64,000 nucleotides of DNA from NCBI GenBank assembly GCA_964461455.1, contig CAYWUJ010000001.1, forward strand, positions 1 to 64,000, written 5' to 3'. The notes below the pieces were generated by a model that worked only from the letters and a program-made list of their open reading frames with translations, was not told where the DNA came from and did no database searches. The DNA comes from UBA1413 sp964461455 (GTDB lineage Bacteria; Bacteroidota; Bacteroidia; Bacteroidales; Prolixibacteraceae). Made by a program: the position numbers and the translations under genes. Positions 16,627-24,977 of the stretch are shown one piece after another. The first letter of the stretch is position 1, and each line of letters begins with the position of its first letter.

Positions 16627-16683
16627 CAAAGGTGAGGGGCAATTGTTACAAGGATGTGTCAAAAAAATGACAGTTTCATTAAA
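16627..16683 (-). promoter_or_regulatory. Pho-box-like operator and -7 element of the TonB receptor gene
   Basis: Plus-strand heptamers at an 11-bp period: TGTTACA (16644), TGTGTCA (16655), AATGACA (16666) and CATTAAA (16677), decaying away from the promoter. Nine bp downstream on the coding strand is a -7 element (CACCTTTG, 16634-16627), 25 nt before the ATG. Spacing is the same as at the other two sites to within one or two bases. Confidence 0.58.
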
Positions 16684-16711
16684 GTTGAACTACCGAAAAG
16701 GAATGGGTGTC

Positions 16712-16960
16712 TTACCCGGGAAACCGGGGAGTTTCGTTTCCTGCTCTCAGGGAAACGGTGGCAATTGGCTTATAAACAGGACCTCCCGTGAATAAAAGGC
16801 TTTCGTAGAAAATAACCTTATCCAGGGATACCGGCAGGATTTCCTGCTTTTTGTACCGGGAGACCAATCCGGAAAAAGCCCGCTTTTCCTTCAGCAACGA
16901 AATAAGGGTGCGTAGCTCCGGTGTTACTGCGACAGGAATGGCGATAAATGCCCTTTTCAC
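16712..16960 (-). pseudogene. Internally deleted ThpR (RNA 2',3'-cyclic phosphodiesterase) remnant
   Basis: An 82-codon frame with a GTG start overlapping the DUF4294 stop by 4 bp. The first 26 residues (MKRAFIAIPVAVTPELRTLI) look like the start of ThpR/LigT, and the last 40 (LPVSLDKVIFYESLLFTGG then PVYKPIATVSL) like its end. The middle 100 or so residues are missing, including both HxT catalytic motifs. The frame stays open across the junction. I infer an in-frame deletion; such a product could not have the normal ligase or phosphodiesterase activity. Confidence 0.6.
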
Positions 16961-17544
16961 AGGTATCCCCGCTCCACCAAAACCACGATCTCCTCGATAA
17001 GGAGGTCTTCACCATAAGGGTCGTACTCATCCTTCAGGTTGTTGCGGAAAAGCCGGGCGATGCCCTGCCAGAAGGCCGCCGTAAACCCACCCCTGAACTC
17101 CTTGATAATATCATACCCGGTGCGGCCGGTCTGACGGTCCACCAGTTTGATCAGGACCCTGCCATCGCTGATGCTCATCTTCTTAAAATCTTCCTTGTAA
17201 CGGTCCATCAGCTGGTCTTCCACCTTTCCGATCAGCTTCCGCCTTTCCCGATCGGTTTTCAACTGTTCGAACTCAGGCTCATAATACGCGAGCAACTCAC
17301 TGGCTTTCAAAGCATAAGGATATACCTTTTTCACCCGTTGTATCAGCCGGTAATATTGTTTCTCAAACCGGGCATTCCTGAACTGACGGCGGGGATAGAC
17401 CCACACCTCTTTGATCTCGCGGTGAATCACCGTATCATTGCCGATCACATAGCCGACACCCGCCCTGCTGGTATCCACCCCCTGAGCCTTCATCCCCGGC
17501 ACGAGGAAACACATAAAAACCAGTATAATAACAGACTTTCTCAC
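16957..17544 (-). CDS. DUF4294 domain protein
   Basis: 195 residues with a GTG start and a signal peptide (MRKSVIILVFMCFLVPGMKA). The body matches the DUF4294 pattern of Bacteroidota: KEVWVYPRRQFRNARFEKQY, YYRLIQRVKKVYPYA, KLIDRQTG-like KLVDRQTGRTGYDIIKEFRG, and GFTAAFWQGIARLFRNNLKD. It is basic, helical and secreted. No enzymatic motif is known for the family. It overlaps the ThpR remnant by 4 bp, so that pair was probably an operon. Confidence 0.82.
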   Translation of the reverse strand: MRKSVIILVFMCFLVPGMKAQGVDTSRAGVGYVIGNDTVIHREIKEVWVYPRRQFRNARFEKQYYRLIQRVKKVYPYALKASELLAYYEPEFEQLKTDRERRKLIGKVEDQLMDRYKEDFKKMSISDGRVLIKLVDRQTGRTGYDIIKEFRGGFTAAFWQGIARLFRNNLKDEYDPYGEDLLIEEIVVLVERGYL

Positions 17545-17572
17545 TTCTTTTTCTCCTCTTTCCCGCTTTATG

Positions 17573-17580
17573 CAAAGGTA
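17573..17580 (-). promoter_or_regulatory. -7 promoter element for the DUF4294 gene
   Basis: Minus-strand TACCTTTG, an exact TAnnTTTG match, 28 nt before the GTG start. It is back to back with the arcA promoter. Confidence 0.5.
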
Positions 17581-17623
17581 AAACGAAATCTATAACGCTT
17601 CATTATACCTCTGGCAAAGTTTG

Positions 17624-17631
17624 TATCTTTG
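17624..17631 (+). promoter_or_regulatory. -7 promoter element for arginine deiminase
   Basis: TATCTTTG followed by C, the commonest form of the Bacteroidota -7 element, 21 nt before the ATG at 17653. Confidence 0.55.
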
Positions 17632-17652
17632 CGGTGTTTCAAAAATCAGGCC

Positions 17653-18918
17653 ATGACAGAACCCGTAAAAATCCACATCAGCTCTGAAACCGGTCCCCTG
17701 GAGGCAGTCATCCTTCACCGGCCCGGCCCGGAAGTGGAAAATATGACACCTGCCAATGCCGAGAGGGCCCTTTACAGCGACATTCTTAACCTTTCCGTGG
17801 CTTCTGACGAGTACGACCAGTTGAAAGGGGTGCTCAACATGGTGGCCCGCACTTTTGAGGTGAGGGAACTGCTGACCGGCATTCTGGAGAATCCCGGGGT
17901 GAGAGAACAGCTGGTGCGCAGGATTTGCTGCAATGAGGAGATTTGTCAGGCCGCGGAAGCGCTTCTGGATTTTCCCGCGGAAAAACTGGCAGGACAGCTC
18001 ATCGAGGGGGTTCCTCTGATCAAGGATAACCTGACCCGTTACCTGAGCAGCGAACGATATTTACTCAGGCCTCTCCACAATCTCTTTTTCACCCGCGATA
18101 TCGCCATGGCGGTCAACGACAGGGTGATGAGCGGCCGCATGGCCAACAGGGTACGCGAAAGGGAATCACTGATCATGGAGGCCATTTTCACCCACCACCC
18201 TCTCTTCGGGGTGACCCCATGGACCCCCGAACCCCATGACCTCCCCTCTGCGGCAACCTCACGGATTACCCTCGAAGGCGGCGATTTCCTGGTCGCCCGC
18301 GATGACATATTTATCATCGGCACCGGATTACGCACCAGCACCCAGGGCATCGACTTCCTCATCAGCAAGATTTGCGGCTCTTTCCCCGAAACCCGCCATA
18401 TCATCATCCAGGAATTACCGGGTGCCCCTGAATCTTTCATTCACCTCGACATGATCTTCACCATTCTCGACAGGGATGCCTGCATGGTGTACGAACCCAT
18501 CGTCTTCGAGCTCAACCGCTACAAAACCATACACATCGAAACCGGAAACGGCAGAGTCCGGAAAATCGAACAGGAACCCAATATCCTGGCGGCCCTGAAA
18601 AAACTGGGCATGGACCTGGAACCCATTGCTTGCGGCGGAAACAGCGATTCCTGGATCCAGGAGCGGGAGCAGTGGCACAGCGGCGCCAACTTCTTCGCCT
18701 TTGCCCCCGGCAAGGTGATGGGATATGCCCGGAATGTACACACCCTCAATGAACTCGACCGCGCAGGCTTTGAAATCATCACCGCCAGGGAGATGATCAG
18801 GGGCACCCGCTCCCCCGGGGAATATAAAAGGTGCGTGGTCACCATTGCCGGCTCTGAACTGGCCCGCGGAGGCGGCGGCGCACGCTGCATGACCCTCCCC
18901 ATCAGCCGGGGTAACTAA
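17653..18918 (+). CDS. arcA: Arginine deiminase
   Basis: 421 residues from the ATG at 17653, the usual length. It hydrolyses L-arginine to citrulline and ammonia in the cytoplasm. Visible family marks are the N-terminal SSETGPLEAVILHRPGPE, FTRDIAMAV (the FTRD motif), EGGDF, HLDMIFTILD and the terminal GGGGARCM with nucleophile Cys about 412. No arcB or arcC lies next to it, so a complete arginine deiminase pathway for ATP is not shown here; it may instead serve arginine catabolism or acid tolerance. Confidence 0.94.
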   Translation: MTEPVKIHISSETGPLEAVILHRPGPEVENMTPANAERALYSDILNLSVASDEYDQLKGVLNMVARTFEVRELLTGILENPGVREQLVRRICCNEEICQAAEALLDFPAEKLAGQLIEGVPLIKDNLTRYLSSERYLLRPLHNLFFTRDIAMAVNDRVMSGRMANRVRERESLIMEAIFTHHPLFGVTPWTPEPHDLPSAATSRITLEGGDFLVARDDIFIIGTGLRTSTQGIDFLISKICGSFPETRHIIIQELPGAPESFIHLDMIFTILDRDACMVYEPIVFELNRYKTIHIETGNGRVRKIEQEPNILAALKKLGMDLEPIACGGNSDSWIQEREQWHSGANFFAFAPGKVMGYARNVHTLNELDRAGFEIITAREMIRGTRSPGEYKRCVVTIAGSELARGGGGARCMTLPISRGN

Positions 18919-18956
18919 TCATATACAGGTCCCGTTCATAAAATCGCTCTGTTGTG

Positions 18957-19499
18957 ATGAAGAAAAGATCCATGGCTGCCCTTAACCGCCTCTCCCCCGA
19001 AGAGTACCTGGAGACCCCCAAGCTGCCGGTAACAGTCATCCTCGACAACATTCGCAGCTGCCACAACACAGGCTCCGTGTTCCGTACCGCCGACGCCCTC
19101 CTCATCGAGAAAATATGGCTCTGCGGCATTACGGCCACCCCTCCCGACAAGGAGATCCATAAAACCGCCCTCGATGCTGAAAAAACCGTGGCCTGGGAAT
19201 ATGCCGCTAACAGCAGCGACGTGGTCGACAGGCTCCACGCCCGGGGATACCGTGTTTACGCCGTGGAACAGGTGGAAAACAGCATTTCCCTTCCCTGCTT
19301 CCTGCCTGCCGTGGGGGAGAAAATAGCCCTGGTCTTCGGCAATGAGGTGAAGGGAGTCCAGCAGGAGGTGGTCAGCAAATGCGACGGCGCCATCGAAATT
19401 CCCCAGTATGGCACCAAGCACTCCTTTAACGTATCGGTCAGCGCCGGAATCGTCCTCTGGGACATCACCCAAAAATTACGTCTCCCCTCCGGAATCTGA
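18957..19499 (+). CDS. SpoU (TrmH-like) RNA 2'-O-methyltransferase
   Basis: 180 residues from the ATG at 18957; a GTG one codon earlier is possible. It has the three SPOUT motifs: NIRSCHNTGSVFRTADAL, LVFGNEVKGVQQEVVSKCD and IPQYGTKHSFNVSVSAGI. It transfers a methyl group from S-adenosylmethionine to a ribose 2'-OH in tRNA or rRNA; the target nucleotide cannot be told. It lacks the N-terminal RNA-binding extension of rRNA-specific RlmB. It lies 38 bp after arcA, on the same strand. Confidence 0.88.
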   Translation: MKKRSMAALNRLSPEEYLETPKLPVTVILDNIRSCHNTGSVFRTADALLIEKIWLCGITATPPDKEIHKTALDAEKTVAWEYAANSSDVVDRLHARGYRVYAVEQVENSISLPCFLPAVGEKIALVFGNEVKGVQQEVVSKCDGAIEIPQYGTKHSFNVSVSAGIVLWDITQKLRLPSGI

Positions 19500-19536
19500 G
19501 CCAAACGCAGCCTTGCCGGCTCTGAATACCCCGCAG

Positions 19537-19572
19537 AAAAAAGGGCTGCCCCGCATCACAGAACAGCCCCTT
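19537..19572 (-). terminator. Rho-independent terminator of the dsbD gene
   Basis: On the minus strand, a GGGGCTG/CAGCCC stem with a roughly 15-nt loop, followed by six T residues. It lies 24 bp after the dsbD stop and also faces the end of the SpoU gene. Confidence 0.65.
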
Positions 19573-19595
19573 CCCCGAAAACGGAAAAATTATTT

Positions 19596-21524
19596 CTATT
19601 TCACCCCTTTCTTGATGAAATCCCTGAATTCCGCGGTATCGAAGGTCACCGCCAGCTGATGTTCTGTTCCGTCAGGTTCGATGATCACATGGAATGGAAT
19701 ACTGTTGGAGTTGTATTTGCTGATCTGCAGGTCGAGGTTCACCTTACCGATGGTTTTGAGCGGTTTTCCGTCGGCTCCGGTTTTCCAGTCCGCCTCGGGA
19801 AGAGCCGACCGGTCGTCGGTGTACAACCCCACTACGACATACTTTTCGGAAAGCATGCGTAACACTTCAGGATCGGTCCACACCGAGTTCTCCATCTTCT
19901 TGCAGTTGGCGCAGGCGTGACCCTTGAAGACCAGAAAAACCGGTTTTCCCTGCTCTTTGGCACAGGCCAAGCCCTGGTCATAGTCAAAATAACCGTTCAA
20001 TCCGTGGGGGAGATGCAGCTTGTCACCAAATTTCGCCGGTCCGCACAGTTGCTGCGGGGCCTGATTCCCCGGCTGCTGAAATCCTGCCAGGGGAACTGCC
20101 GTGACCGTTGGCGGAGGGAGCAGCGCTGATATCGGCTTCAGGGGTGATCCCAGCAAGCCGGTAAAGAGATAAACCACAAAGGTAAAAGTGGCGATGGCCA
20201 GAAACAAGCGCCCCACCCCCAGGTAAGGCATGTCACTGTCGTGCGAAAACCTGATCTTTCCCAGGAAGTACATCCCCAACAGGAAAAAGAGGACAATCCA
20301 GATGGCCAGGTACACTTCCCGCGAAATGAGGTTGAAACCGTATACCTGATCGATATTGCTGAGGAACTTCAGCCCGAAGGCCAAAAGGATAAAGGCAAAT
20401 ACCACTTTGACCACGTTCATCCAGCCTCCCGATTTGGGAAGTTTGCTGAGTGCCGAGGGGAAGATGGCCAACAGGGTGAAAGGCGTCGCAAAGGCCAGTC
20501 CGAAGAAGAACATCCCCAGCAGGGGACGCATGCCGCCACCCTGTACCGCTTCAATGATCAGCGCCCCGATAAAGGGCCCCGTGCATGAAAAGGAGACGAT
20601 CACGGTCGTCAGCGCCATGAAAAAAGCACCGATAAGACCTCCCTTGTCGGCCTGTGCATCGGCTTTGTTCACCAGACTGCTGGGAAGCATAATCTCGAAC
20701 AACCCGAAGAAGGAGAGGGCAAATATGAAAAAGAGGATGAAAAACAACAGGTTGGGAATCCAGTGGGTACTCAGCAAGGCTCCCACATTGGGTCCGAAAA
20801 TTCCGAAGGAGAAGAGCGCCCCGAGGAGGGTGAAGATGGCTACGATCGACAAACCGAAAAAGAGGGCACTGCGAATGGCCTTCCCGCGGTTCTCACTTCC
20901 CCGCATGAAAAAAGAGACCGTCATCGGAATCATCGGAAAGACACAGGGCGTCAGTATGGCCGCCAGTCCCGCCAAAAGGGAAATCAGAATAAATATCCAA
21001 AGGGAACTGCCGCTTCCGCCAACGCCTCCCGCAGCAGGAACACTGGCTCCGCCAACGGCACCGGCAGCAGGCATATCACCACTTCCGAAATTAAAAACAA
21101 AAGGAATCTCGGCAGGAGGAAGACACTGCTCGTCATCACAGCCCATGAACTCCACATGGCCACTGATGGAGGTCACCCCTTCGCCGAGGACCACCTTCTG
21201 CCTGAATACCGCCGTGTCACTGAAATAGCGCAGATTCATCTGAAATGTGTTGTCGAAAACATCGACAGGCTCTGGCGACCTCAACAACTCCCCCGAAAAA
21301 TCAAAAAGGGTGGAATCGGCAAATACAAAGGAGGTAGGTATGGGTCCCCCCTCGGGAAGATAGGTGTCGTAGAGATGCCATCCCTTCTCCATGACCGCCG
21401 TAAATACCAACTCGGCATCACGCCCGTCGTTCGAACTGCTGAAACTCCACTTGATGGGTTCTATGATCTGTGCTCCCGCACCAAGGGAAATCATTAAGGT
21501 CAGTATGACTATCAGTCGTCTCAT
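19596..21524 (-). CDS. dsbD: DsbD-family thiol:disulfide interchange protein
   Basis: 642 residues. A signal peptide leads to an N-terminal beta domain with its cysteine pair (GCDDEQCLPPAEIPF). A central domain of about eight membrane helices begins CVFPMIPMTVSFFMRG and includes FSCTGPFIGAL. A C-terminal thioredoxin domain has CANC in FKGHACANCKKMENSVW. It carries electrons from cytoplasmic thioredoxin to periplasmic dithiol proteins. A glycine/alanine-rich linker joins the beta domain to the membrane part. Monocistronic, with its own terminator. Confidence 0.92.
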   Translation of the reverse strand: MRRLIVILTLMISLGAGAQIIEPIKWSFSSSNDGRDAELVFTAVMEKGWHLYDTYLPEGGPIPTSFVFADSTLFDFSGELLRSPEPVDVFDNTFQMNLRYFSDTAVFRQKVVLGEGVTSISGHVEFMGCDDEQCLPPAEIPFVFNFGSGDMPAAGAVGGASVPAAGGVGGSGSSLWIFILISLLAGLAAILTPCVFPMIPMTVSFFMRGSENRGKAIRSALFFGLSIVAIFTLLGALFSFGIFGPNVGALLSTHWIPNLLFFILFFIFALSFFGLFEIMLPSSLVNKADAQADKGGLIGAFFMALTTVIVSFSCTGPFIGALIIEAVQGGGMRPLLGMFFFGLAFATPFTLLAIFPSALSKLPKSGGWMNVVKVVFAFILLAFGLKFLSNIDQVYGFNLISREVYLAIWIVLFFLLGMYFLGKIRFSHDSDMPYLGVGRLFLAIATFTFVVYLFTGLLGSPLKPISALLPPPTVTAVPLAGFQQPGNQAPQQLCGPAKFGDKLHLPHGLNGYFDYDQGLACAKEQGKPVFLVFKGHACANCKKMENSVWTDPEVLRMLSEKYVVVGLYTDDRSALPEADWKTGADGKPLKTIGKVNLDLQISKYNSNSIPFHVIIEPDGTEHQLAVTFDTAEFRDFIKKGVK

Positions 21525-21684
21525 CCTGCAGATATGTATTATGTTTTTACTAGCCTATAAACAAATAACCGGGAAAATGTTTCACTGCGGGGTGATTTTA
21601 TATGATCTCACACCTCAGGAGACTCTCCCCGTCACAAGGCCCGACTGCGGAACTGACACCTCCGGGGAATGCCCCAGCCGGCCA

Positions 21685-23235
21685 TCAGAGAATGATCTCC
21701 TCCTTGTTCTCGTCAATAAAACGGTAATCGAGCAGCGAAAGGGCCGGATTGGCTTTCACCTTCACCCATTTGAAATAGCTGAGGAACCAATTGTTCCGTA
21801 TGGACCGGAACCCACGGGTCAGATAGGCGGCAAGGAAAGGATGGACACTGACCGTCAGCTTTTTCTTGTTCAGATCTTTGAAGATATACGCTACCTTGCT
21901 GCTGATTTCATCGGCATAAAGCAGCGAAGGCATGACCTTGCCGCTTCCCTTGCAAACCGGGCACACCTCGGCAGTCTCGATATGTTCCTCAGGCCTGACC
22001 CGTTGACGGGTGATCTGCATCAGGCAGAATTTACTCAGCGGAAGGATATTGTGCTTAGTACGGTCGGCCGACATCACCTCCTTCATATATTCATAGACCT
22101 TATGCCTGTTCTGGGCCAGGTTCATGTCAATGAAATCGATGACGATAATCCCCCCCATATCACGAAGGCGCAGCTGCCGGGCGATCTCATCACAGGCCGC
22201 CAGGTTCACGTCAAGGGCACTCGCCTCCTGGTCCATACCACTCTTGGCCCGGTTGCCACTGTTGACATCAATCACATGAAACGCCTCGGTGTGCTCGATG
22301 ATTAGGTAGGCTCCGCTCTTGAAAGATACCGTCTTCCCAAAGGAGGTCTTGATCTGCTTGTCAATGCTGTAATGCTCAAAAATGGGCTGACGCCCCTTGA
22401 AAAGCTTGACAATCTTCTTCTTATCAGGATCTATGGATTCCAGATAAAGAGCAATCTCTTCGGCCACACTGGCATCGTTCACCACAATATTGGAGAAATT
22501 GGGATGATAGATATCGCGGAGCAGGGCCGTGGCCCGGTCCATCTCACCAATGACAAGCCCGGGATTGTTCATACGCCCCAGCTTGACAAAAGAAGATTCC
22601 CATTTCTCTACCAACCGCCTGATCTCATGGTCGAGTTCCGCCACCATCTTCTCTTCAGCAGCCGTGCGGACGATCACGCCATATCTTTTCGGCCTGATGC
22701 TCTGCACCAGATTCTTTAAACGAACCTTCTCCTCGTTTGACTTGATCTTCTGCGATACCGACACCTTGTCACTGAAAGGCATCAATACCAGGTTCCGCCC
22801 CGCAATCGAAATCTCCGATGTGAGCCGCGGCCCCTTGGTGGAAATGGGTTCCTTGGCAATCTGAACCAGTATCTTCTGCCCTGCCTTCAACAGGGCACCC
22901 ACTGATCCATCCTTGTTGATGTCAGGCTCCGACTGAATCCGCGATATGGAAGTAATCTTGCTCTTCCGCGATGAAATCAGCCTCAGAAACTTGTTTAACG
23001 TGGAGAACTGCGGCCCCAGATCCAGATAATGCAAAAAGGCATCCTTCTCGTAACCCACATCTACAAACGCAGCATTCAGACTGGGCATGATCTTCTTGAC
23101 CTTGCCCAGATAGATATCACCGACGGCAAACTTCGCTCCGCTCTTTTCACGGCCTAATTCAACCAGTCTCTTATTTTCAAGTAAGGCAATAACAATTTCG
23201 GATGGAGAGACATCAATGATCAGTTCGCTACTCAC
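21685..23235 (-). CDS. Ribonuclease E/G family protein
   Basis: 516 residues with a GTG start, the size of RNase G rather than full-length RNase E. Order: an S1 RNA-binding domain (about 38-125, VGDIYLGKVKKIMPSLNAAF), the RNase E/G catalytic domain with FHVIDVNSG and the metal-binding GGIIVIDFIDM, then the Zn-link CPVCKGSGK. It is a single-strand endonuclease for mRNA decay and rRNA maturation. It lacks the long C-terminal degradosome scaffold. A perfect 16-bp hairpin lies in its leader. Confidence 0.93.
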   Translation of the reverse strand: MSSELIIDVSPSEIVIALLENKRLVELGREKSGAKFAVGDIYLGKVKKIMPSLNAAFVDVGYEKDAFLHYLDLGPQFSTLNKFLRLISSRKSKITSISRIQSEPDINKDGSVGALLKAGQKILVQIAKEPISTKGPRLTSEISIAGRNLVLMPFSDKVSVSQKIKSNEEKVRLKNLVQSIRPKRYGVIVRTAAEEKMVAELDHEIRRLVEKWESSFVKLGRMNNPGLVIGEMDRATALLRDIYHPNFSNIVVNDASVAEEIALYLESIDPDKKKIVKLFKGRQPIFEHYSIDKQIKTSFGKTVSFKSGAYLIIEHTEAFHVIDVNSGNRAKSGMDQEASALDVNLAACDEIARQLRLRDMGGIIVIDFIDMNLAQNRHKVYEYMKEVMSADRTKHNILPLSKFCLMQITRQRVRPEEHIETAEVCPVCKGSGKVMPSLLYADEISSKVAYIFKDLNKKKLTVSVHPFLAAYLTRGFRSIRNNWFLSYFKWVKVKANPALSLLDYRFIDENKEEIIL

Positions 23236-23286
23236 AACCTGTTATTTATGAAATTTGTAAAAGACGGTCTTCATGCACTATAAAAC

Positions 23287-23327
23287 AGATTAAACCTAAA
23301 GTCTATTTCTCACTTTAGGTTTAATCT
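23287..23327 (-). terminator. Perfect hairpin in the leader of the RNase G/E gene
   Basis: Arms AGATTAAACCTAAAGT and its exact complement: 16 bp around a 9-nt loop. It lies after the 30-residue peptide gene and about 50 bp before the RNase start. On the minus strand it is followed by GTTTTA, a weak U-tract; on the other side is TTTTTTTAAG. It could be a terminator or attenuator for the HU unit, or a leader structure. Confidence 0.6.
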
Positions 23328-23352
23328 ATCTTAAAAAAACTCAGTCAAACGG

Positions 23353-23445
23353 CTACTTTTTCTTCTTATGCCGGTTCTTCCGAAGTCTTTTCTTACGCTT
23401 GTGCGTAGCCATCTTATGTCTCTTTCTTTTCTTTCCGCTGGGCAT
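23353..23445 (-). CDS. 30-residue AURKAIP1/COX24-domain ribosomal-type peptide
   Basis: Thirty residues: MPSGKKRKRHK, then MATHKRKKRLRKNRHKKKK. More than half are Lys, Arg or His. Bacteroidota genomes carry an almost identical peptide, annotated as AURKAIP1/COX24 domain, the family of mitochondrial small-subunit protein mS38. It starts 6 bp after the HU stop and is probably co-transcribed with HU. I infer a ribosome-bound peptide of the small subunit; that it is expressed is an inference from conservation and spacing. Confidence 0.8.
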   Translation of the reverse strand: MPSGKKRKRHKMATHKRKKRLRKNRHKKKK

Positions 23446-23451
23446 AACCTT

Positions 23452-23736
23452 TTATTTTACCTGGTTCTTAACTTTCGACACGAATGTCTTTGCCGGTTTG
23501 AAGCTAGGAATGTTGTGTGCCGGGATAATAATCGTGGTGTTCCTCGAAATATTCCGTGCTGTCTTCTCAGCTCTTTTCTTCACCACAAAACTACCAAATC
23601 CACGAAGGTATACATTCTTACCATCGACCAACGAATCTTTCACAGTTTCCATGAAAGCCTCAACAGCTTTCTGAACCGTTAATTTCTCGATACCTGTGTT
23701 TTTCGACACCTCATTTACGATATCAGCCTTTGTCAT
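23452..23736 (-). CDS. HU-family DNA-binding protein
   Basis: 94 residues, the standard HU/IHF length. MTKADIVNEVSKNTG opens the helical body; GFGSFVVKKRAEKTARN is the saddle with the DNA-binding arm, and the hallmark PSFKPAK-type motif follows (IPSFKPAKTF). It bends and compacts DNA as a dimer in the nucleoid. It is followed 6 bp later by the COX24-type peptide and has a strong -7 element upstream. Confidence 0.94.
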   Translation of the reverse strand: MTKADIVNEVSKNTGIEKLTVQKAVEAFMETVKDSLVDGKNVYLRGFGSFVVKKRAEKTARNISRNTTIIIPAHNIPSFKPAKTFVSKVKNQVK

Positions 23737-23785
23737 TTCTTAAAATATTTAATTTTCAACAATTTAATATATCTAAACCGGTCTG

Positions 23786-23793
23786 CAAAAATA
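23786..23793 (-). promoter_or_regulatory. -7 promoter element for the HU gene
   Basis: Minus-strand TATTTTTG followed by C, an exact TAnnTTTG match, about 50 nt before the HU ATG. Confidence 0.5.
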
Positions 23794-23830
23794 TAAATTA
23801 TTTAAAAGAAAAATAACCCTGGGAATAATT

Positions 23831-23838
23831 TATTTTTG
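23831..23838 (+). promoter_or_regulatory. -7 promoter element for mutY
   Basis: TATTTTTG followed by C, exact TAnnTTTG, 35 nt before the mutY ATG and divergent from the HU promoter. Confidence 0.5.
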
Positions 23839-23873
23839 CTTATCGCTTTTTTAACAGATCTTTAACTTAAAGA

Positions 23874-24932
23874 ATGGTTCATTTTACCAATGCCTTATAT
23901 CAATGGTATGAGGAAAACAAGAGAGACCTCCCCTGGCGGAGCACCCGTGACCCATACCCCATATGGGTATCGGAAGTTATTCTGCAACAGACGCAGGTCA
24001 GACAGGGGTTGCCCTACTACTTCCGGTTTCTGGAGAGGTTTCCCGATATTGGGTCTCTTGCGGCCGCTGATGAAGATGAACTGATGAAGATGTGGGAAGG
24101 ACTGGGGTACTATTCACGTGCGCGGAATATGCATGCGGCAGCGCGGCAGGTCATGGAAACCCTGGGAGGCGTCTTTCCCGGCCATTATGAAGAGCTCCGC
24201 CGGCTGAAAGGCACCGGAGACTATACAGCCTCCGCGGTAGCTTCAATAGCCTCCGGTGAAGCCAGGGCCGTCGTCGACGGGAACGTCACCCGCGTGCTGG
24301 CACGCTTCTGCGGCATATCACAGGCCGTTGACACCACTGAAGGAGCCGCGGAAATCTCGCGGCAGGCATCCCTCCTCCTTGACCACAATGACCCCGGGCG
24401 CCATAACCAGGCCCTCATGGAATTCGGAGCCCTCTGCTGCACCCCCCGGAATCCCGCATGCCTGCAATGCCCCGTGAATCACCACTGCTTCGCCTTTAAC
24501 CACGAAATGGTCAGCGCCCTCCCCCTTAAAAGCAAAAAAAATATCCGCAAAAAACGATATTTTTACTATTACCTGGCAGAACAAGGCCCCCACCTGGCCA
24601 TCGAAAAAAGAAAACATAACGATATCTGGAAAAATCTCTATCAACTGCCATTGCTTGAAACCGACCAGGAAATCAACGACAGGGAGATCCTTTACAACCC
24701 CCTGGTCGAAAGCCTCTGCAACAACCACCCCTGCCAGGTCGACGAAATCAGCAGACCCTATAAACACGAACTCACCCACCGCCAAATCATCGCCCGGTTC
24801 ATCAGGCTTAAAACCGCCAAACTGGCAAACGATGGGTCCCGGATGATCATAAACAGAAAAGAAATTCATAAATTTGCATTTCCCGCACTGATTAGGGATT
24901 ATCTCTCGGAAAAGGGAATCACCGGCAGGTGA
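23874..24932 (+). CDS. mutY: A/G-specific adenine glycosylase
   Basis: 352 residues. It removes adenine mispaired with 8-oxoguanine. Visible: the glutamate motif WVSEVILQQTQV, the helix-hairpin-helix LKGTGDYTASAVASIA with catalytic aspartate in VVDGNVTRVLARF, and a complete [4Fe-4S] ligand set C-x6-C-x2-C-x5-C (CTPRNPACLQCPVNHHC). A C-terminal Nudix-like 8-oxoG recognition domain follows. It begins the mutY-ssb-gldE-gldD run, an order seen in many Bacteroidota. Confidence 0.95.
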   Translation: MVHFTNALYQWYEENKRDLPWRSTRDPYPIWVSEVILQQTQVRQGLPYYFRFLERFPDIGSLAAADEDELMKMWEGLGYYSRARNMHAAARQVMETLGGVFPGHYEELRRLKGTGDYTASAVASIASGEARAVVDGNVTRVLARFCGISQAVDTTEGAAEISRQASLLLDHNDPGRHNQALMEFGALCCTPRNPACLQCPVNHHCFAFNHEMVSALPLKSKKNIRKKRYFYYYLAEQGPHLAIEKRKHNDIWKNLYQLPLLETDQEINDREILYNPLVESLCNNHPCQVDEISRPYKHELTHRQIIARFIRLKTAKLANDGSRMIINRKEIHKFAFPALIRDYLSEKGITGR

Positions 24933-24977
24933 TCAGATCACGCGGAACAGTTCACAACCATATAACCAGAGAATACC

